Notes: a model not told the origin generated them from the letters alone. DNA of 64,000 nt from Psychromonas sp. psych-6C06 (GCF_002835465.1 NZ_PIZM01000006.1:434001-498000); one strand, 5' to 3'. Positions 9,724 to 18,056 are shown, counted from the stretch's first letter. A program made the numbers and translations.

Positions 9724-9799
9724 AGGGGTGTAGTTCCAACGGCAGAACGTCGGATTCCAAATCCGAATGTTGGGAGTTCGAATCTCTCCACCCCTGCCA
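9724..9799 (+). tRNA. trnW: tRNA-Trp (anticodon CCA)
   Basis: A 76-nt cloverleaf has the acceptor stem AGGGGTG/CACCCCT with a discriminator G and encoded CCA. The anticodon stem TCGGA/TCCGA encloses TTCCAAA, giving anticodon CCA. The T arm is GGGAG-TTCGAAT-CTCTC. It has its own promoter and terminator. The last 32 nt before CCA recur exactly at 10910-10941. Confidence 0.96.
9765..9796 (+). repeat. 32-bp direct repeat, left copy (candidate att core in tRNA-Trp)
   Basis: The 3' third of the tRNA, from GAATGTTGGG to CACCCCTG, is identical to 10910-10941. The copies are 1145 bp apart and flank the yefM-yoeB cassette, the geometry expected for an element that integrated into the tRNA 3' end, although tRNA duplication and decay would also explain it. 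Confidence 0.75.
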
Positions 9800-9810
9800 C
9801 TTTTATATGA

Positions 9811-9840
9811 AGCCTCGACAATTGTCGGGGCTTTGTTGTT
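9811..9840 (+). terminator. tRNA-Trp terminator
   Basis: The hairpin AGCCTCGACA / TGTCGGGGCT is followed by TTTGTTGTTT, 11 bp after the tRNA CCA. Confidence 0.75.
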
Positions 9841-10230
9841 TCTAGGCTAATGTTTACAAATATACAAAAGCTTACAGCTACTTTACAACTAAAGTATCCC
9901 CTCTAGTTACCACGAAGCTATTAATTACTCTTGTCCATATCCTGTCTAACCATGTGCGTATTGTGTGTACAACGAAATCCAACGCTTACAAAGGCTTCCT
10001 ATTGGAAATTATTTAACGATAAACGCAAATAGATTAGCGTTTTTGTTATTGCTTTTATCTCCCGACTGTAGGTGTTCCAACACACCAAAAAAACACTGTA
10101 AGCACAATCACAAAAACACAAATTCACTTTATGTCTGGCACAACAGGCCTATTTGTTAGTTAAATCATTTCATATCGGAACATGTACCAAATGTTGCACA
10201 TGTTGTTTTTTAGTTATACTTGTCTTATTA

Positions 10231-10240
10231 GTTGTACAAC
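10231..10240 (+). promoter_or_regulatory. Candidate YefM operator palindrome
   Basis: GTTGTACAAC is a perfect palindrome containing TGTACA, the core recognised by YefM-type antitoxins, 14 bp before the yefM start. A second dyad with ATGTACC and TGCACAT lies near 10180-10201. The AGAGG ribosome-binding site follows at 10244. Autoregulation is inferred from the family. Confidence 0.6.
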
Positions 10241-10254
10241 TCAAGAGGTAATTT

Positions 10255-10509
10255 ATGCGTATTGTATCTTTCACCGAGGCACGAAATGGTCTGAAATCAG
10301 TTTTAGATAATGTGGTTAATGATATTGATTATACTATTATCACTAGGCGTGATGCTGAAGATGCAGTGGTCATGTCGATGGATCATTATAATAGCTTGAT
10401 GGAAACAGTTCATTTATTGAAATCTCCTGCAAATGCTGCACATTTATCTAAATCTATTGAGCAGTTTCAGCTCGCTAAAGTGGTTGAAAGAGAGATTCCG
10501 AATGACTAG
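10255..10509 (+). CDS. yefM: YefM/Phd-family antitoxin
   Basis: An 84-aa protein with the typical YefM start (MRIVSFTEARNGLKSVLDNV) forming the DNA-binding N-terminal fold, the ITRRDAEDAVVMSMDHYNSLMET block, and a C-terminal tail expected to wrap the toxin. It neutralises the downstream YoeB RNase and represses the operon. The AAGAGG site is 7 bp before the ATG, and the 3' end overlaps the toxin gene by 8 bp, indicating translational coupling. The pair lies between tRNA-Trp and a decayed tRNA-Trp copy, suggesting mobile origin. Confidence 0.93.
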   Translation: MRIVSFTEARNGLKSVLDNVVNDIDYTIITRRDAEDAVVMSMDHYNSLMETVHLLKSPANAAHLSKSIEQFQLAKVVEREIPND

Positions 10510-10762
10510 GTTGCTTGCATGGACTGATGAAGCCTGGAAAGGTTATCTTTACTGGCAAGGTCAGGACAAAAAGACCTTAAAGCGAATTAATAAACTAATT
10601 AGTGACACTAAACGCTCTCCATTTGAAGGAATAGGAAAGCCTGAGGCATTAAAAGAAAATTTATCTGGATTTTGGTCTAGACGTATTGATGAAACCAATC
10701 GGCTTGTTTGTGCAGTGACAGATACTCATTTAACGGTTATCTCTTGTCGCTATCATTATTGA
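10502..10762 (+). CDS. yoeB: YoeB-family ribosome-dependent mRNA interferase
   Basis: The toxin is 86 aa, close to E. coli YoeB at 84 aa, and shares its long motifs: YLYWQGQDKKTLKRIN, PFEGIGKPEALKENLSG, FWSRRIDETNRLV and the C-terminal CRYHY. The catalytic residues of the family are present as Glu48, Arg67 and His85, so it is probably active. The start at 10502 (ATGACTAGG) overlaps the yefM stop by 8 bp. It cleaves mRNA in the ribosomal A site, according to family knowledge. Confidence 0.94.
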   Translation: MTRLLAWTDEAWKGYLYWQGQDKKTLKRINKLISDTKRSPFEGIGKPEALKENLSGFWSRRIDETNRLVCAVTDTHLTVISCRYHY

Positions 10763-10861
10763 ATTTCCAACTCTAAGTATCACAGGGCACATTCTATGAG
10801 TTTTAGCGTCTAAGTAAGTATTAGTTTATGCAAATAGGTGCAAATTCTGATGTAAGAATAT

Positions 10862-10944
10862 GCAAGTGTAGCTAAGTCGGTATAGGTGCTTTCAATTGAT
10901 TCCAGACCTGAATGTTGGGAGTTCGAATCTCTCCACCCCTGGCA
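10862..10944 (+). pseudogene. Decayed tRNA-Trp copy
   Basis: The 3' part (10910-10941) is identical to the intact tRNA-Trp, and it is followed by GCA instead of CCA after one base. The 5' part is degenerate but still alignable: GTGTAGCTAAGTCGGTATAGG resembles a D arm, and GATTCCAGACC the anticodon arm with CCA still readable. The acceptor 5' strand (GCAAGTG) no longer pairs with CACCCCT. It is very unlikely to be a functional tRNA. Confidence 0.75.
10910..10941 (+). repeat. 32-bp direct repeat, right copy (candidate att core)
   Basis: Exact copy of 9765-9796. The flanking downstream sequence also shares ATGAAGCC with the tRNA-Trp flank, so the homology extends into the terminator region. Confidence 0.75.
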
Positions 10945-10952
10945 TATTCAGA

Positions 10953-10986
10953 TGAAGCCCTAACGAGAAATCGTTGGCGCTTTTTC
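10953..10986 (+). terminator. Terminator after decayed tRNA-Trp
   Basis: The stem CTAACGA-GAAA-TCGTTGG within AGCC..CGCT is followed by TTTTT. Its position relative to the decayed tRNA mirrors the terminator of the intact tRNA. Confidence 0.7.
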
Positions 10987-11004
10987 GTTTCTTAACCTTT
11001 ATTT

Positions 11005-11532
11005 TTATGTTGGACAATAACAGCCTTGCGCTTCTTTAATGACAATATTATTGGCATAACCCTTTAGGTAGTTATTAAGTACGGTTTGCGCAAAACCGGA
11101 TGTTTCATTACATGTGAGCCCTTGTCCGTAAGGTCCAAAGTAAACTACTTGTCCATCATTTCCAAGCACCGCAATTGAAGGTGTTGAGGGGATAACATCA
11201 TGCTCATCAATGGTAATATGTTGGACCTGAAAAGCATTACGTTTTGCAAGTCTGTCAATGGCTTTGCTATGGGATTTAATATTGATTTGGCACTCACAAT
11301 CTGGCGTTGAAAAATGCAATATTGTTTTTTTGTTTTCTACGGGCGTATTTTTAATATAAACCTCAAAATGTGGGCTTAATTTTTTGGCATCCATACCCTG
11401 CAACTTATCATCTGCGTCAAAGTCAATTAATCTATCAGAGGTAAAATAAGCAAAAGCTGATACCGTAAAAACGATCCAAAATATAAGTATTAGCCATTGA
11501 AACGTAGATATTTTACTACTTGAACCTTGCAA
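11005..11532 (-). CDS. Membrane-anchored thioredoxin-like protein (possibly DUF6436)
   Basis: A 175-aa protein with a single N-terminal transmembrane helix at about residues 12-30 and a periplasmic domain. [10 protein letters not shown] sits where thioredoxin folds carry their active site, and [22 protein letters not shown] resembles a cis-Pro strand and loop; the C-terminus ends in GCYCPT. The cysteine spacing is CxC rather than CxxC, so redox chemistry is uncertain. The gene start overlaps the end of the upstream chemoreceptor gene by 17 bp, implying co-expression. The DUF assignment is from memory and not checked. Confidence 0.6.
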   Translation of the reverse strand: MQGSSSKISTFQWLILIFWIVFTVSAFAYFTSDRLIDFDADDKLQGMDAKKLSPHFEVYIKNTPVENKKTILHFSTPDCECQINIKSHSKAIDRLAKRNAFQVQHITIDEHDVIPSTPSIAVLGNDGQVVYFGPYGQGLTCNETSGFAQTVLNNYLKGYANNIVIKEAQGCYCPT

Positions 11533-12982
11533 TGTTATCCCCCATTTCCTCAGCCGTTTGGCTTACTTCTCCCGCTACATTCGCTAACGCTTTAACTCTT
11601 TGTGTGTCTGATTGAACGGTTTCTTTTAATGTTTCAGCACTTCTGGCAATACCATCTGTTGTGGCTGCTTGTTGATTAACTGCAGTGGCGACGTTATTTG
11701 AAATGACATTCGCTTGTTCAACCAAGTCAGAGGCTTTACTGATCTGATCTTGTGCCTTATTAGTACTTTCAATAACTGATTTTACAATATCAGCGCTATT
11801 TGTCATCGCATCTATCGTCGATTTTGAATATTCTTGTAAAAGAGATAGCGTGCTACCTATTTGCGCAGTGCTCTCTTTAGTTCTATTTGCTAGCGCACGC
11901 ACTTCATCGGCAACGACTGCAAACCCACGCCCTTGTTCACCGGCTCTTGCTGCCTCTATTGCTGCATTAAGGGCAAGCAGATTGGTTTGCTCGGCAATAC
12001 CACTAATTTCTGAAAGTACTTTGGTGATGATTTCTGTTGAATTGGCCAGTTCTGTGACTTTTTTACTGGTTTCCTCAAGAGCGAGAGTTAAATCTTGATT
12101 CTGTTGATTAATTGTAACGATATCATCGTGTGTTAACTGCGTGTGGTTATTAGCTTCTTGCATTTGTAGGCTTAGTTGACTTGACTCTGCTGCAATTAAG
12201 TCTATTTTTATGACCATATCTTCTGCAGATGTAGCAATGAGCTCTGTTTCCTGCTGACGTTGTGCAGATGAATTTTCTAAGTCTAATTTGGTAGTTAATA
12301 GGTTGTTTGCATTGTTATTAAGGTCTATTACCTGTTCCTTTACGCCACTAATTACATGAGCCAATACGTCTAATAACTCATTAAATGATTGTAATGTTTT
12401 GCTTTTTCTGGCATCGGTTTTAATGCTTAAATCAATAGCATTTTTATCTGCGGTCAGTTTGCTAGCAATAATAGATAACTCTTCACCCGCTCTGCTTTCT
12501 TTTTTCATTTCTCTGGCAATATAGCCGGCAATAAAGGCCTCTATAATCGCATAGCCGGCATGAATTAATACTGTGCTGAAAAAGAGCCTATCTTGATCAA
12601 AAACATAAATTTCTGCACCGCTTTTTTGTAAATAATAGAAAGACAAGTGATGCACTGCAATCACTAAAAGTGCAGAAATAAAAATGCGCCAATCTTGATA
12701 AATTATTAGTAGCCCTAGCAAAATAAATATTTCGAAATGAACTTCGATTAATCCGTATGCTTGGTGTATGTGCAACGCTGCATATATCATCACAGCGATG
12801 GCTGAAACATGCCGTGTAATCGCTGCGAATGGTGCCGTTTTATAAAAGTATATGGGCACGAGTAGTGTTGGCAAGCCAATGACAAACGCAGGAAAATAAC
12901 TGTTGTAAATAACGCCTAATATTAAGCTTTCAACAAACAGGGTAATTAATAGGAAAGTAAATAGCTTATTGGTTTTATTCAT
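11516..12982 (-). CDS. Methyl-accepting chemotaxis protein with multi-pass membrane input domain
   Basis: The product is 488 aa from the ATG at 12982; an upstream ATG at 13063 would add 27 residues without membrane character. The first ~180 residues contain about six hydrophobic segments with no large periplasmic loop, resembling MASE-type integral-membrane sensors. The C-terminal half is a coiled-coil signalling domain with the conserved hairpin tip [20 protein letters not shown] followed by [18 protein letters not shown]. No classical HAMP motif was recognised. It overlaps the downstream thioredoxin-like gene, so its signal may be a redox or membrane-energetic cue; that is inference. Confidence 0.9.
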   Translation of the reverse strand: MNKTNKLFTFLLITLFVESLILGVIYNSYFPAFVIGLPTLLVPIYFYKTAPFAAITRHVSAIAVMIYAALHIHQAYGLIEVHFEIFILLGLLIIYQDWRIFISALLVIAVHHLSFYYLQKSGAEIYVFDQDRLFFSTVLIHAGYAIIEAFIAGYIAREMKKESRAGEELSIIASKLTADKNAIDLSIKTDARKSKTLQSFNELLDVLAHVISGVKEQVIDLNNNANNLLTTKLDLENSSAQRQQETELIATSAEDMVIKIDLIAAESSQLSLQMQEANNHTQLTHDDIVTINQQNQDLTLALEETSKKVTELANSTEIITKVLSEISGIAEQTNLLALNAAIEAARAGEQGRGFAVVADEVRALANRTKESTAQIGSTLSLLQEYSKSTIDAMTNSADIVKSVIESTNKAQDQISKASDLVEQANVISNNVATAVNQQAATTDGIARSAETLKETVQSDTQRVKALANVAGEVSQTAEEMGDNIARFK

Positions 12983-13100
12983 GAGGAAGCCTTTAGTTGA
13001 TGCACTGTTAAAAAAATATAGTGAATGGGCTGGAACTTGCCATAATCTAACTATTAAGATCAATTATAGGTTGAAATTATTGTTTCATTGCTAGAGTCGG

Positions 13101-13392
13101 CTGATCTTTGCCATTTAACTTTTGCTCAACACAACGTGTTTTGAGCAAGGCAGACGAAATGTAGCTTAGTCATTCTAAAGGCATTTCGTCTAACGGTTAG
13201 CAAAACGTCTTTTCATTTTGTATTGCGTACTGTTTGACGAAGTCAAATAGAGCAGGGGCAGAGCGTGTTGTGTTGAACCCGTCGGGCAACATTTGTTGAC
13301 CATTTTTACTGCATTTTCACCTACTGATGTTGAATAACTACACGGCATAGGCTCTGCCTTGTATAAACAGCAAAATGGCTCTTTATTTTGTG
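13101..13392 (+). repeat. Multi-hairpin repeat family 2, copy 2
   Basis: About 290 bp are homologous to 52115-52400 (reverse orientation) and, for the first ~190 bp, to 8030-8217. The copy contains several stems: GCTCAA..TTTGAGC, AGACGAAATG with CATTTCGTCT (perfect 10 bp), and GTTTGAC with GTCAAAT. No ORF is present. It lies between the chemoreceptor and the Crp/Fnr gene. Confidence 0.85.
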
Positions 13393-13414
13393 AATAGGTT
13401 ACATTGGCTGCTGT

Positions 13415-14110
13415 TTACGTTTTGCGTGGGTCGCTAAACATGGTATTAAGCTGATTAAGCCTATTTCCTAAGGCATTTACGTCGATGATATGGATCTCAC
13501 CGCGTGTCATCGAAATCTCTTGTGCTTTCTCAAATTTTTTTAGCGCTTCGTTAATTCTTGGGCGAGTTAGACCGGTGATTGTGGATAATTGCGCCTGCGT
13601 TATTTTAAGTGACATATTTGCTCCTTTAATGAACGACTTCTTTTGCGCCAGTGAAAGCAAGCTATAAGCAATGCGAACTTCTCTATCATGGAGCGAAGTG
13701 AGCGAGGCCTGAAAAACTTGAGGATGCTCAGTGGTCACGCAATGGTATAAAAATTTGAAAGCTTCTAGGTTTTGCTTTGCAAGTAACTCGAGTTTTTGTT
13801 TGGGGAAAAAGAGGTGTTGTACAGGTTCTAATTCCAGTGACATTAATAAAACTTTATTATCATTTCCGATAGAGCTTGCACCAGTCCAATCATTAACTCC
13901 AATGGCCAGGCCAAGTGAACTACTCATGTTATCGCAAGTAATGAAAAGAATACCTGTCCCTTTTGTAATGTAATAAATACCGGGTAATGACATATTTTTA
14001 TTGGTGTTTGGCATTCCTTTTCCGGGATGAGATAGTGCTAATAATTGCTGTTTTAAGTCTTTCGATAACGGACAAGGCCATTGGATGTTATCAATATTAA
14101 CGATAGACAT
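13415..14110 (-). CDS. Crp/Fnr-family transcriptional regulator
   Basis: A 231-aa protein with an N-terminal cyclic-nucleotide-binding-like beta barrel (GIYYITKGTGILFITCDN, GLAIGVNDWTGASSIG) and a C-terminal winged helix-turn-helix (ITQAQLSTITGLTRPRINEALKKF, about residues 170-193). The FNR cysteine cluster is absent and the cAMP-binding signature is not conserved, so its ligand is unknown. It is transcribed alone and divergently from a small hypothetical gene. Confidence 0.85.
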   Translation of the reverse strand: MSIVNIDNIQWPCPLSKDLKQQLLALSHPGKGMPNTNKNMSLPGIYYITKGTGILFITCDNMSSSLGLAIGVNDWTGASSIGNDNKVLLMSLELEPVQHLFFPKQKLELLAKQNLEAFKFLYHCVTTEHPQVFQASLTSLHDREVRIAYSLLSLAQKKSFIKGANMSLKITQAQLSTITGLTRPRINEALKKFEKAQEISMTRGEIHIIDVNALGNRLNQLNTMFSDPRKT

Positions 14111-14262
14111 AGTATCTTCTGGTAAAGGTAAAGAAGCCGTTAATATAGCGTATGGTGCGGATGAAAAAGATGCTTGGGCGCATTATTTTAGTTTTATTTA
14201 CCTTCAAATAGACTGATAAATTAACTAAATAAATTATCATAAATATCATATTTATAGCTGGG

Positions 14263-14289
14263 AGTGTTCTTTTGGGAACACTATTTTTT
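14263..14289 (+). terminator. Orphan terminator upstream of small hypothetical gene
   Basis: AGTGTTC and GAACACT form a 7-bp stem with a 6-nt loop, followed by ATTTTTTG on the plus strand. No plus-strand gene precedes it, since the upstream neighbour is divergent. It could end a small RNA or act as an attenuator for the gene at 14376. Confidence 0.65.
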
Positions 14290-14375
14290 GTTCTACGCCT
14301 GTATTATAGCGATTGCTAATATGTACTTATCCATCATAAGTGCTCCGATCAACCTATTCAATAAGAGGCTATCAA

Positions 14376-14726
14376 ATGGGAAATTTATACAACGTATCTT
14401 TATTACCTAATCAAAAAGCAATTAATACAGTCGCTATTTTGTATGATGAATTCGAAGCTGAAAATAAAGATGTAGATAATGTATTGGATAAATTAAGAAA
14501 AACGATAAGGAGGTTGGGTTTTATGCAGGAGCAAGATAATCAAATGTGGTTTCTACATCATGGTAATGATTATTCATCGAATCCAAAATTATTTGCATCA
14601 GCACCGTTAAACGTTATTTGTGCTTACCTTAGTGAAATATTTAGACACTATAAAGTACAGCAGATAAAGGAAAACTATGCAGTGTTACCAATAAAAAGCG
14701 CTTTATTACGTTTGAAAAACTTTTAA
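14376..14726 (+). CDS. Hypothetical protein, 116 aa
   Basis: The frame starts at ATG 14376 with AAGAGG 8 bp upstream; an in-frame GTG at 14340 lacks such a site. The protein is soluble, with a charged helical centre (EFEAENKDVDNVLDKLRKTIRRLGF) and the segment MWFLHHGNDYSSNPKLF. No family was recognised. It is isolated between a divergent Crp/Fnr gene and a convergent dCMP deaminase gene and sits behind an orphan terminator hairpin. Confidence 0.6.
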   Translation: MGNLYNVSLLPNQKAINTVAILYDEFEAENKDVDNVLDKLRKTIRRLGFMQEQDNQMWFLHHGNDYSSNPKLFASAPLNVICAYLSEIFRHYKVQQIKENYAVLPIKSALLRLKNF

Positions 14727-14852
14727 TTGGTTTATTTCATGCTATATCAAGGCGTTAAAAGGATGAGTCGATGGTCTGCACTGCATGGAGTGATATAACA
14801 CGGAATAAGTGATCTATAACTTATAAAACACTTATCCAGTTATGTCATTTAG

Positions 14853-15293
14853 CTAAGCTTTATCTGCGGTTAACCAGTTGACACTAACGCCTGCTTGCGT
14901 AAACATATTTTCACTTAATGCCACTTTTTCTCCCCAGCGCGATAAAAAATCTTCACTTTGTTCAGGACAATGTACAGCACTAATTCCGGTTTGAATGATT
15001 TTTGCTGCGCAGTTAGGGCAGGGGAAATGTGTCACCCAAATTTCACAACCGCTCAAATCACGCTTTGCATAGAGTATGGCATTTTCTTCAGCATGTAATG
15101 TCTTCAGTAGTTTTAAGTCTCTGCTATCTGTGGCCGCGCTGTCAGAAATACCGTGTGGATAACCATTAAAGCCAAGCGATACAATCCGATTATGCTCAGT
15201 GATCACGGCACCTACTTGCGTCGAAGGGTCTTTGCTCCATGAAGCGACTAGCTCTGCCATTTGAATAAATCGTTCTGCCCATTTAGAAATCAT
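14853..15293 (-). CDS. Deoxycytidylate deaminase (dCMP deaminase)
   Basis: A 146-aa zinc deaminase with the signature HAEENA (His67, catalytic Glu69) and PCPNCAAK (Cys92, Cys95). STQVGAVI and GFNGYPHG near the N-terminus and the LKTLHAEENAI context match the ComEB/dCMP deaminase group, which makes dUMP for thymidylate synthesis. The ATG at 15293 was chosen because GAGGGAAC lies 5 bp upstream; the upstream ATG at 15335 has no site. Allosteric regulation cannot be judged from the sequence. Confidence 0.85.
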   Translation of the reverse strand: MISKWAERFIQMAELVASWSKDPSTQVGAVITEHNRIVSLGFNGYPHGISDSAATDSRDLKLLKTLHAEENAILYAKRDLSGCEIWVTHFPCPNCAAKIIQTGISAVHCPEQSEDFLSRWGEKVALSENMFTQAGVSVNWLTADKA

Positions 15294-15534
15294 AGTGTTC
15301 CCTCGTCTGTTAGATTGCGTCTCTGCTTGGCTCATAATATAGGTTTTTTCGGATTTTTAAACAAACTATTTTCCTTAAAATACAGAATGATAAACGTATA
15401 AGTTGTGGTTGTTTGATTGTCGTTTCTGCGATGCTATTCGCATTATATCTCTAATAATAATTACTTAGTAGTGTTAGTATTATTTGCGTTGTCATTGTCT
15501 TTTCAATGACCTTTTTTATGTAAAAGGATTTTAT

Positions 15535-17121
15535 ATGCAAAAGTTAGGAAAATTATCGTTACTGTCAATGTTATTGTTACCAGCCACTTCGATGGCAAGT
15601 GATGCTATACAGCCACGTATTGTTGGTGGTTATGATGCAAACCCCGCTGATTGGAAATTTTATACCCAACTAGTGAGTAAAACCGGTAATCGTTCTTATT
15701 GTGGCGCGAGTTACATTGGGGAGGGTTTTGTATTAACGGCAGCACACTGTGTTGATGGTGATGCTGCCTCTACGATTGCCGTTAAGGTTGGCGGTTATCG
15801 ATATGGTGGAACGGATGGTGAACGTGCCAATGTAACACAGGTTTATGTTCATCCAAGTTATAGCAAGAAAAATTTAGCTAATGATGTCGCGTTATTAAAA
15901 CTAGACCGAGTGTTAACCAACGCAACGGTTGTTGATATTGCTGATGGCGCTCTTGAGCAGTACGTTCGCCCAGGCGATGCGTTAACCGTTGCCGGTCTTG
16001 GTCGCCTATCTGAAGGTGGTTCGTCTCCAACCGTATTGCAAGAAGTTGATGTGCCATTGCTTTCTGATGCTGCTTGTCGTACTGCGGGCGGAAACTATAC
16101 CACTGTAGGTGATGTTTCTTTCTGTGCGGGTGTTGCAGAGGGTGGGATTGATTCTTGTCAGGGAGACAGTGGCGGTCCAATTGTAGTTAATCAATCAGGA
16201 CAAGTTACTCAGTTGGGTATTGTAAGCTGGGGTATTGGTTGTGCACGCGAAGGTAAGTACGGTGTATACAGTGATATTGCAGCACTTCGCCCTTGGATTG
16301 ATAGTGTTGTGAATGATCAACTAGGGAATGTTGCTGTGGATTATACTGCAACACAAGCTTTATCAAGTTTTGTGGTTGGAGAGTTAAAAACGCATAGTTT
16401 CACTATTAAGAACAGTGGTGATATGGAGTTTAACTTCAATAATCTTGATATTGCCACTTATGGTGTCACTAGCAACGCAATGATAACTGAAGATAACTGT
16501 TCTGCTATTACTTTACAGCCTTCGCAAAGTTGTGATGTAAGTGTTGAGTTTGGTGCATCTAAAAGCGGTACTGCAACATTAAAGTTAAACTTTGATATTG
16601 ATAAGAATCGAACTCAATATTCATCAACAATCACAGCAATTGCGACCACTAATACTGTTGGTGGATGCAGTGAAGCATGGGAAGTTGGTAAAGTTTACAA
16701 CACTGGTGATCTAGCGTTAGCTTCAGGCCAAATTTGGCAAGCACAATGGTGGACACAGGGAACAGATCCTGCAACAGTTGGTGAATGGGGTGTTTGGAAA
16801 AGCATCGGTATTGCAAATTGTGATGGTTCTGTCCCAACACCAGTTGTAACGCCAACACCGGTTGTAACACCAACACCGGTTGTAACGCCAACACCGGTTG
16901 TAACACCAACACCGGTTGTAACGCCAACACCAGTTGTAACGCCAACACCGGTTGTAACACCAACACCTGTCACTGGTGACTCTACTTGGAACGCTGATGC
17001 AATTTACCTTAAAGGTGATAGTGTTGTGGTGAATGGCACCACTTACGTTGCTGGATGGTGGACAACTGGTGAGCAACCAGGCACAACAGGTCCATGGGGT
17101 GTGTGGAAAGTAGTTAAATAA
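15535..17121 (+). CDS. Secreted trypsin-like serine protease with two CBM5/12 chitin-binding modules
   Basis: A 528-aa exported protein. The signal peptide is residues 1-21; the mature protease begins at IVGG (29-32). The triad is His71 (LTAAHC), Asp117 (NDVALLKL) and Ser212 (GDSGGP), and Asp206 in the S1 pocket predicts cleavage after Lys/Arg. An immunoglobulin-like choice-of-anchor domain spans about 275-372. CBM5/12 module 1 is about 378-425, an eight-unit PVVTPT linker is 434-480, and CBM module 2 is 484-528 (AxxW..WGVWK pattern). The start has AAAAGGA upstream. It would free protein from chitin-protein matrices, working beside the GH19 enzyme encoded convergently downstream. Confidence 0.92.
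   Translation: MQKLGKLSLLSMLLLPATSMASDAIQPRIVGGYDANPADWKFYTQLVSKTGNRSYCGASYIGEGFVLTAAHCVDGDAASTIAVKVGGYRYGGTDGERANVTQVYVHPSYSKKNLANDVALLKLDRVLTNATVVDIADGALEQYVRPGDALTVAGLGRLSEGGSSPTVLQEVDVPLLSDAACRTAGGNYTTVGDVSFCAGVAEGGIDSCQGDSGGPIVVNQSGQVTQLGIVSWGIGCAREGKYGVYSDIAALRPWIDSVVNDQLGNVAVDYTATQALSSFVVGELKTHSFTIKNSGDMEFNFNNLDIATYGVTSNAMITEDNCSAITLQPSQSCDVSVEFGASKSGTATLKLNFDIDKNRTQYSSTITAIATTNTVGGCSEAWEVGKVYNTGDLALASGQIWQAQWWTQGTDPATVGEWGVWKSIGIANCDGSVPTPVVTPTPVVTPTPVVTPTPVVTPTPVVTPTPVVTPTPVVTPTPVTGDSTWNADAIYLKGDSVVVNGTTYVAGWWTTGEQPGTTGPWGVWKVVK
16833..16968 (+). repeat. Coding minisatellite, 18-bp unit (PVVTPT linker)
   Basis: About 7.5 tandem copies of an 18-bp unit (CCAACACCGGTTGTAACG and one-base variants) encode the Pro-Thr linker between the two chitin-binding modules. 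Copy number is likely to vary by slippage. Confidence 0.95.
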
Positions 17122-17146
17122 GCACAATGAACTGATTAACTGTTTT

Positions 17147-17172
17147 AAAGGGATGCAATTGCATCCCTTTTT
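17147..17172 (+). terminator. Protease gene terminator
   Basis: AAAGGGATGC-AATT-GCATCCCTTT forms a near-perfect palindrome 26 bp after the stop, followed by further T residues; it could work in both directions. Confidence 0.85.
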
Positions 17173-17280
17173 AGTTCCATTAAGAGAGTTATTCTCTTCT
17201 CCAATTTACTCTGCCTTTCAGTTACTAATAAACTTCATCACAATACTAAACAGATTAAACTTGGTTCATCTTCTTAAATA

Positions 17281-17441
17281 ATAGCAAGCGCAATAAATAA
17301 CTGATCTATTTGATGGGTTAAAGTAATTTACCCATTTTTTGGGTTTTTCTAAAATAAAACAATTGCTTATGTAGATGTTTTCCTTGGGGTAAGTCAGTTT
17401 TCCTGCCAAAATTTAGATCATATACTTAATTCGATTGGTAT
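17281..17441. repeat. Diverged relative of MITE-like family 1 (subtype with TTAATTCGATTGGT end)
   Basis: This segment shares AATAAATAACTGATC with family 1 at one end and CTTAATTCGATTGGTA with the element at 26343-26499 at the other. Its length (about 161 bp) is the same as family 1. Confidence 0.55.
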
Positions 17442-17570
17442 AATTCTATTTTTACTTAAGCGTTAATAACAACAATACCTCAATCCAGCGCTTTTCTTGG
17501 ACACCTGTGAGATTACAAAGGCATGCCTAAGTATTCTAAATAGTGTCATAAGGTGTAATGTTTGTGTTTT

Positions 17571-17731
17571 ATACCAAATCCACTAGATAGCTGATCAATC
17601 TTACTGGTTAAAAGAAGCTATTTCAGCGTTAAAAATTTCGTAAAGGGAAAAACCATTTACATCAATTTTAGCCTTAAACTAACTCCTTTTTCCTGCGTAA
17701 TATTTGATCACTATATTAGCGGAATTGGTAT
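17571..17731. repeat. MITE-like repeat family 1, copy B
   Basis: 161 bp with the same ends (ATACCAA..TTGGTAT) and only scattered differences from copies A and C. It lies in the ~960-bp gap between the protease and GH19 chitinase genes, which otherwise has no ORF of note. Confidence 0.9.
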
Positions 17732-17904
17732 TATCTGAAAGATAATAAATAGTTGCTTCTATTAAGGGGAGAGAATATTGATTGAACGGAAATGGAAGTA
17801 TTTGAAGAAAAAGCATGGCAAGGTAAGTGCTAATTAATAGTAAAAGAATTAACAAGGCGAAGAGTCTTATCTTGTACCTATTTTGACGGGAGGATAACTG
17901 ACCC

Positions 17905-18008
17905 TAACCTAGATAAATATCTGCTCAATCTCGCAGGTTAAAATCAATGAACATGTTGTTGTTTTTAACCCCAATTGCTTAGAGCATTTTCCAAATACCA
18001 TTGGTATA
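17905..18008. repeat. Possible decayed family 1 repeat fragment
   Basis: The segment reads CCTAGATAAATATCTGCTCA at one end and CCATTGGTATA at the other, and has GCAGGTTAAAA resembling the CTGGTTAAAA block of family 1. It is too diverged and short to be certain. Confidence 0.3.
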
Positions 18009-18024
18009 AGTGGAAATTAATAAA

Positions 18025-18056
18025 TAAAAAAGCCCCAATCAAATTTGATTGAGGCT
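18025..18056 (-). terminator. GH19 chitinase terminator
   Basis: On the minus strand AAGCCTCAATCAAATTTGATTGGGGCT folds into a strong stem followed by TTTTTT, 28 bp past the stop. Confidence 0.88.

Noticed and set aside
9600-9845. 81-aa plus-strand ORF
   Set aside because: It runs through the tRNA-Trp promoter, the whole tRNA and its terminator, and has no ribosome-binding site.
9800-10254. Integrase or integron attC site between tRNA-Trp and yefM
   Set aside because: No recombinase-like frame and no attC core pair were found; only short unconvincing ORFs are present.
16833-16968. CRISPR-like tandem 18-bp repeats
   Set aside because: Units are contiguous with no spacers and are in frame with the Pro-Thr linker of the protease.
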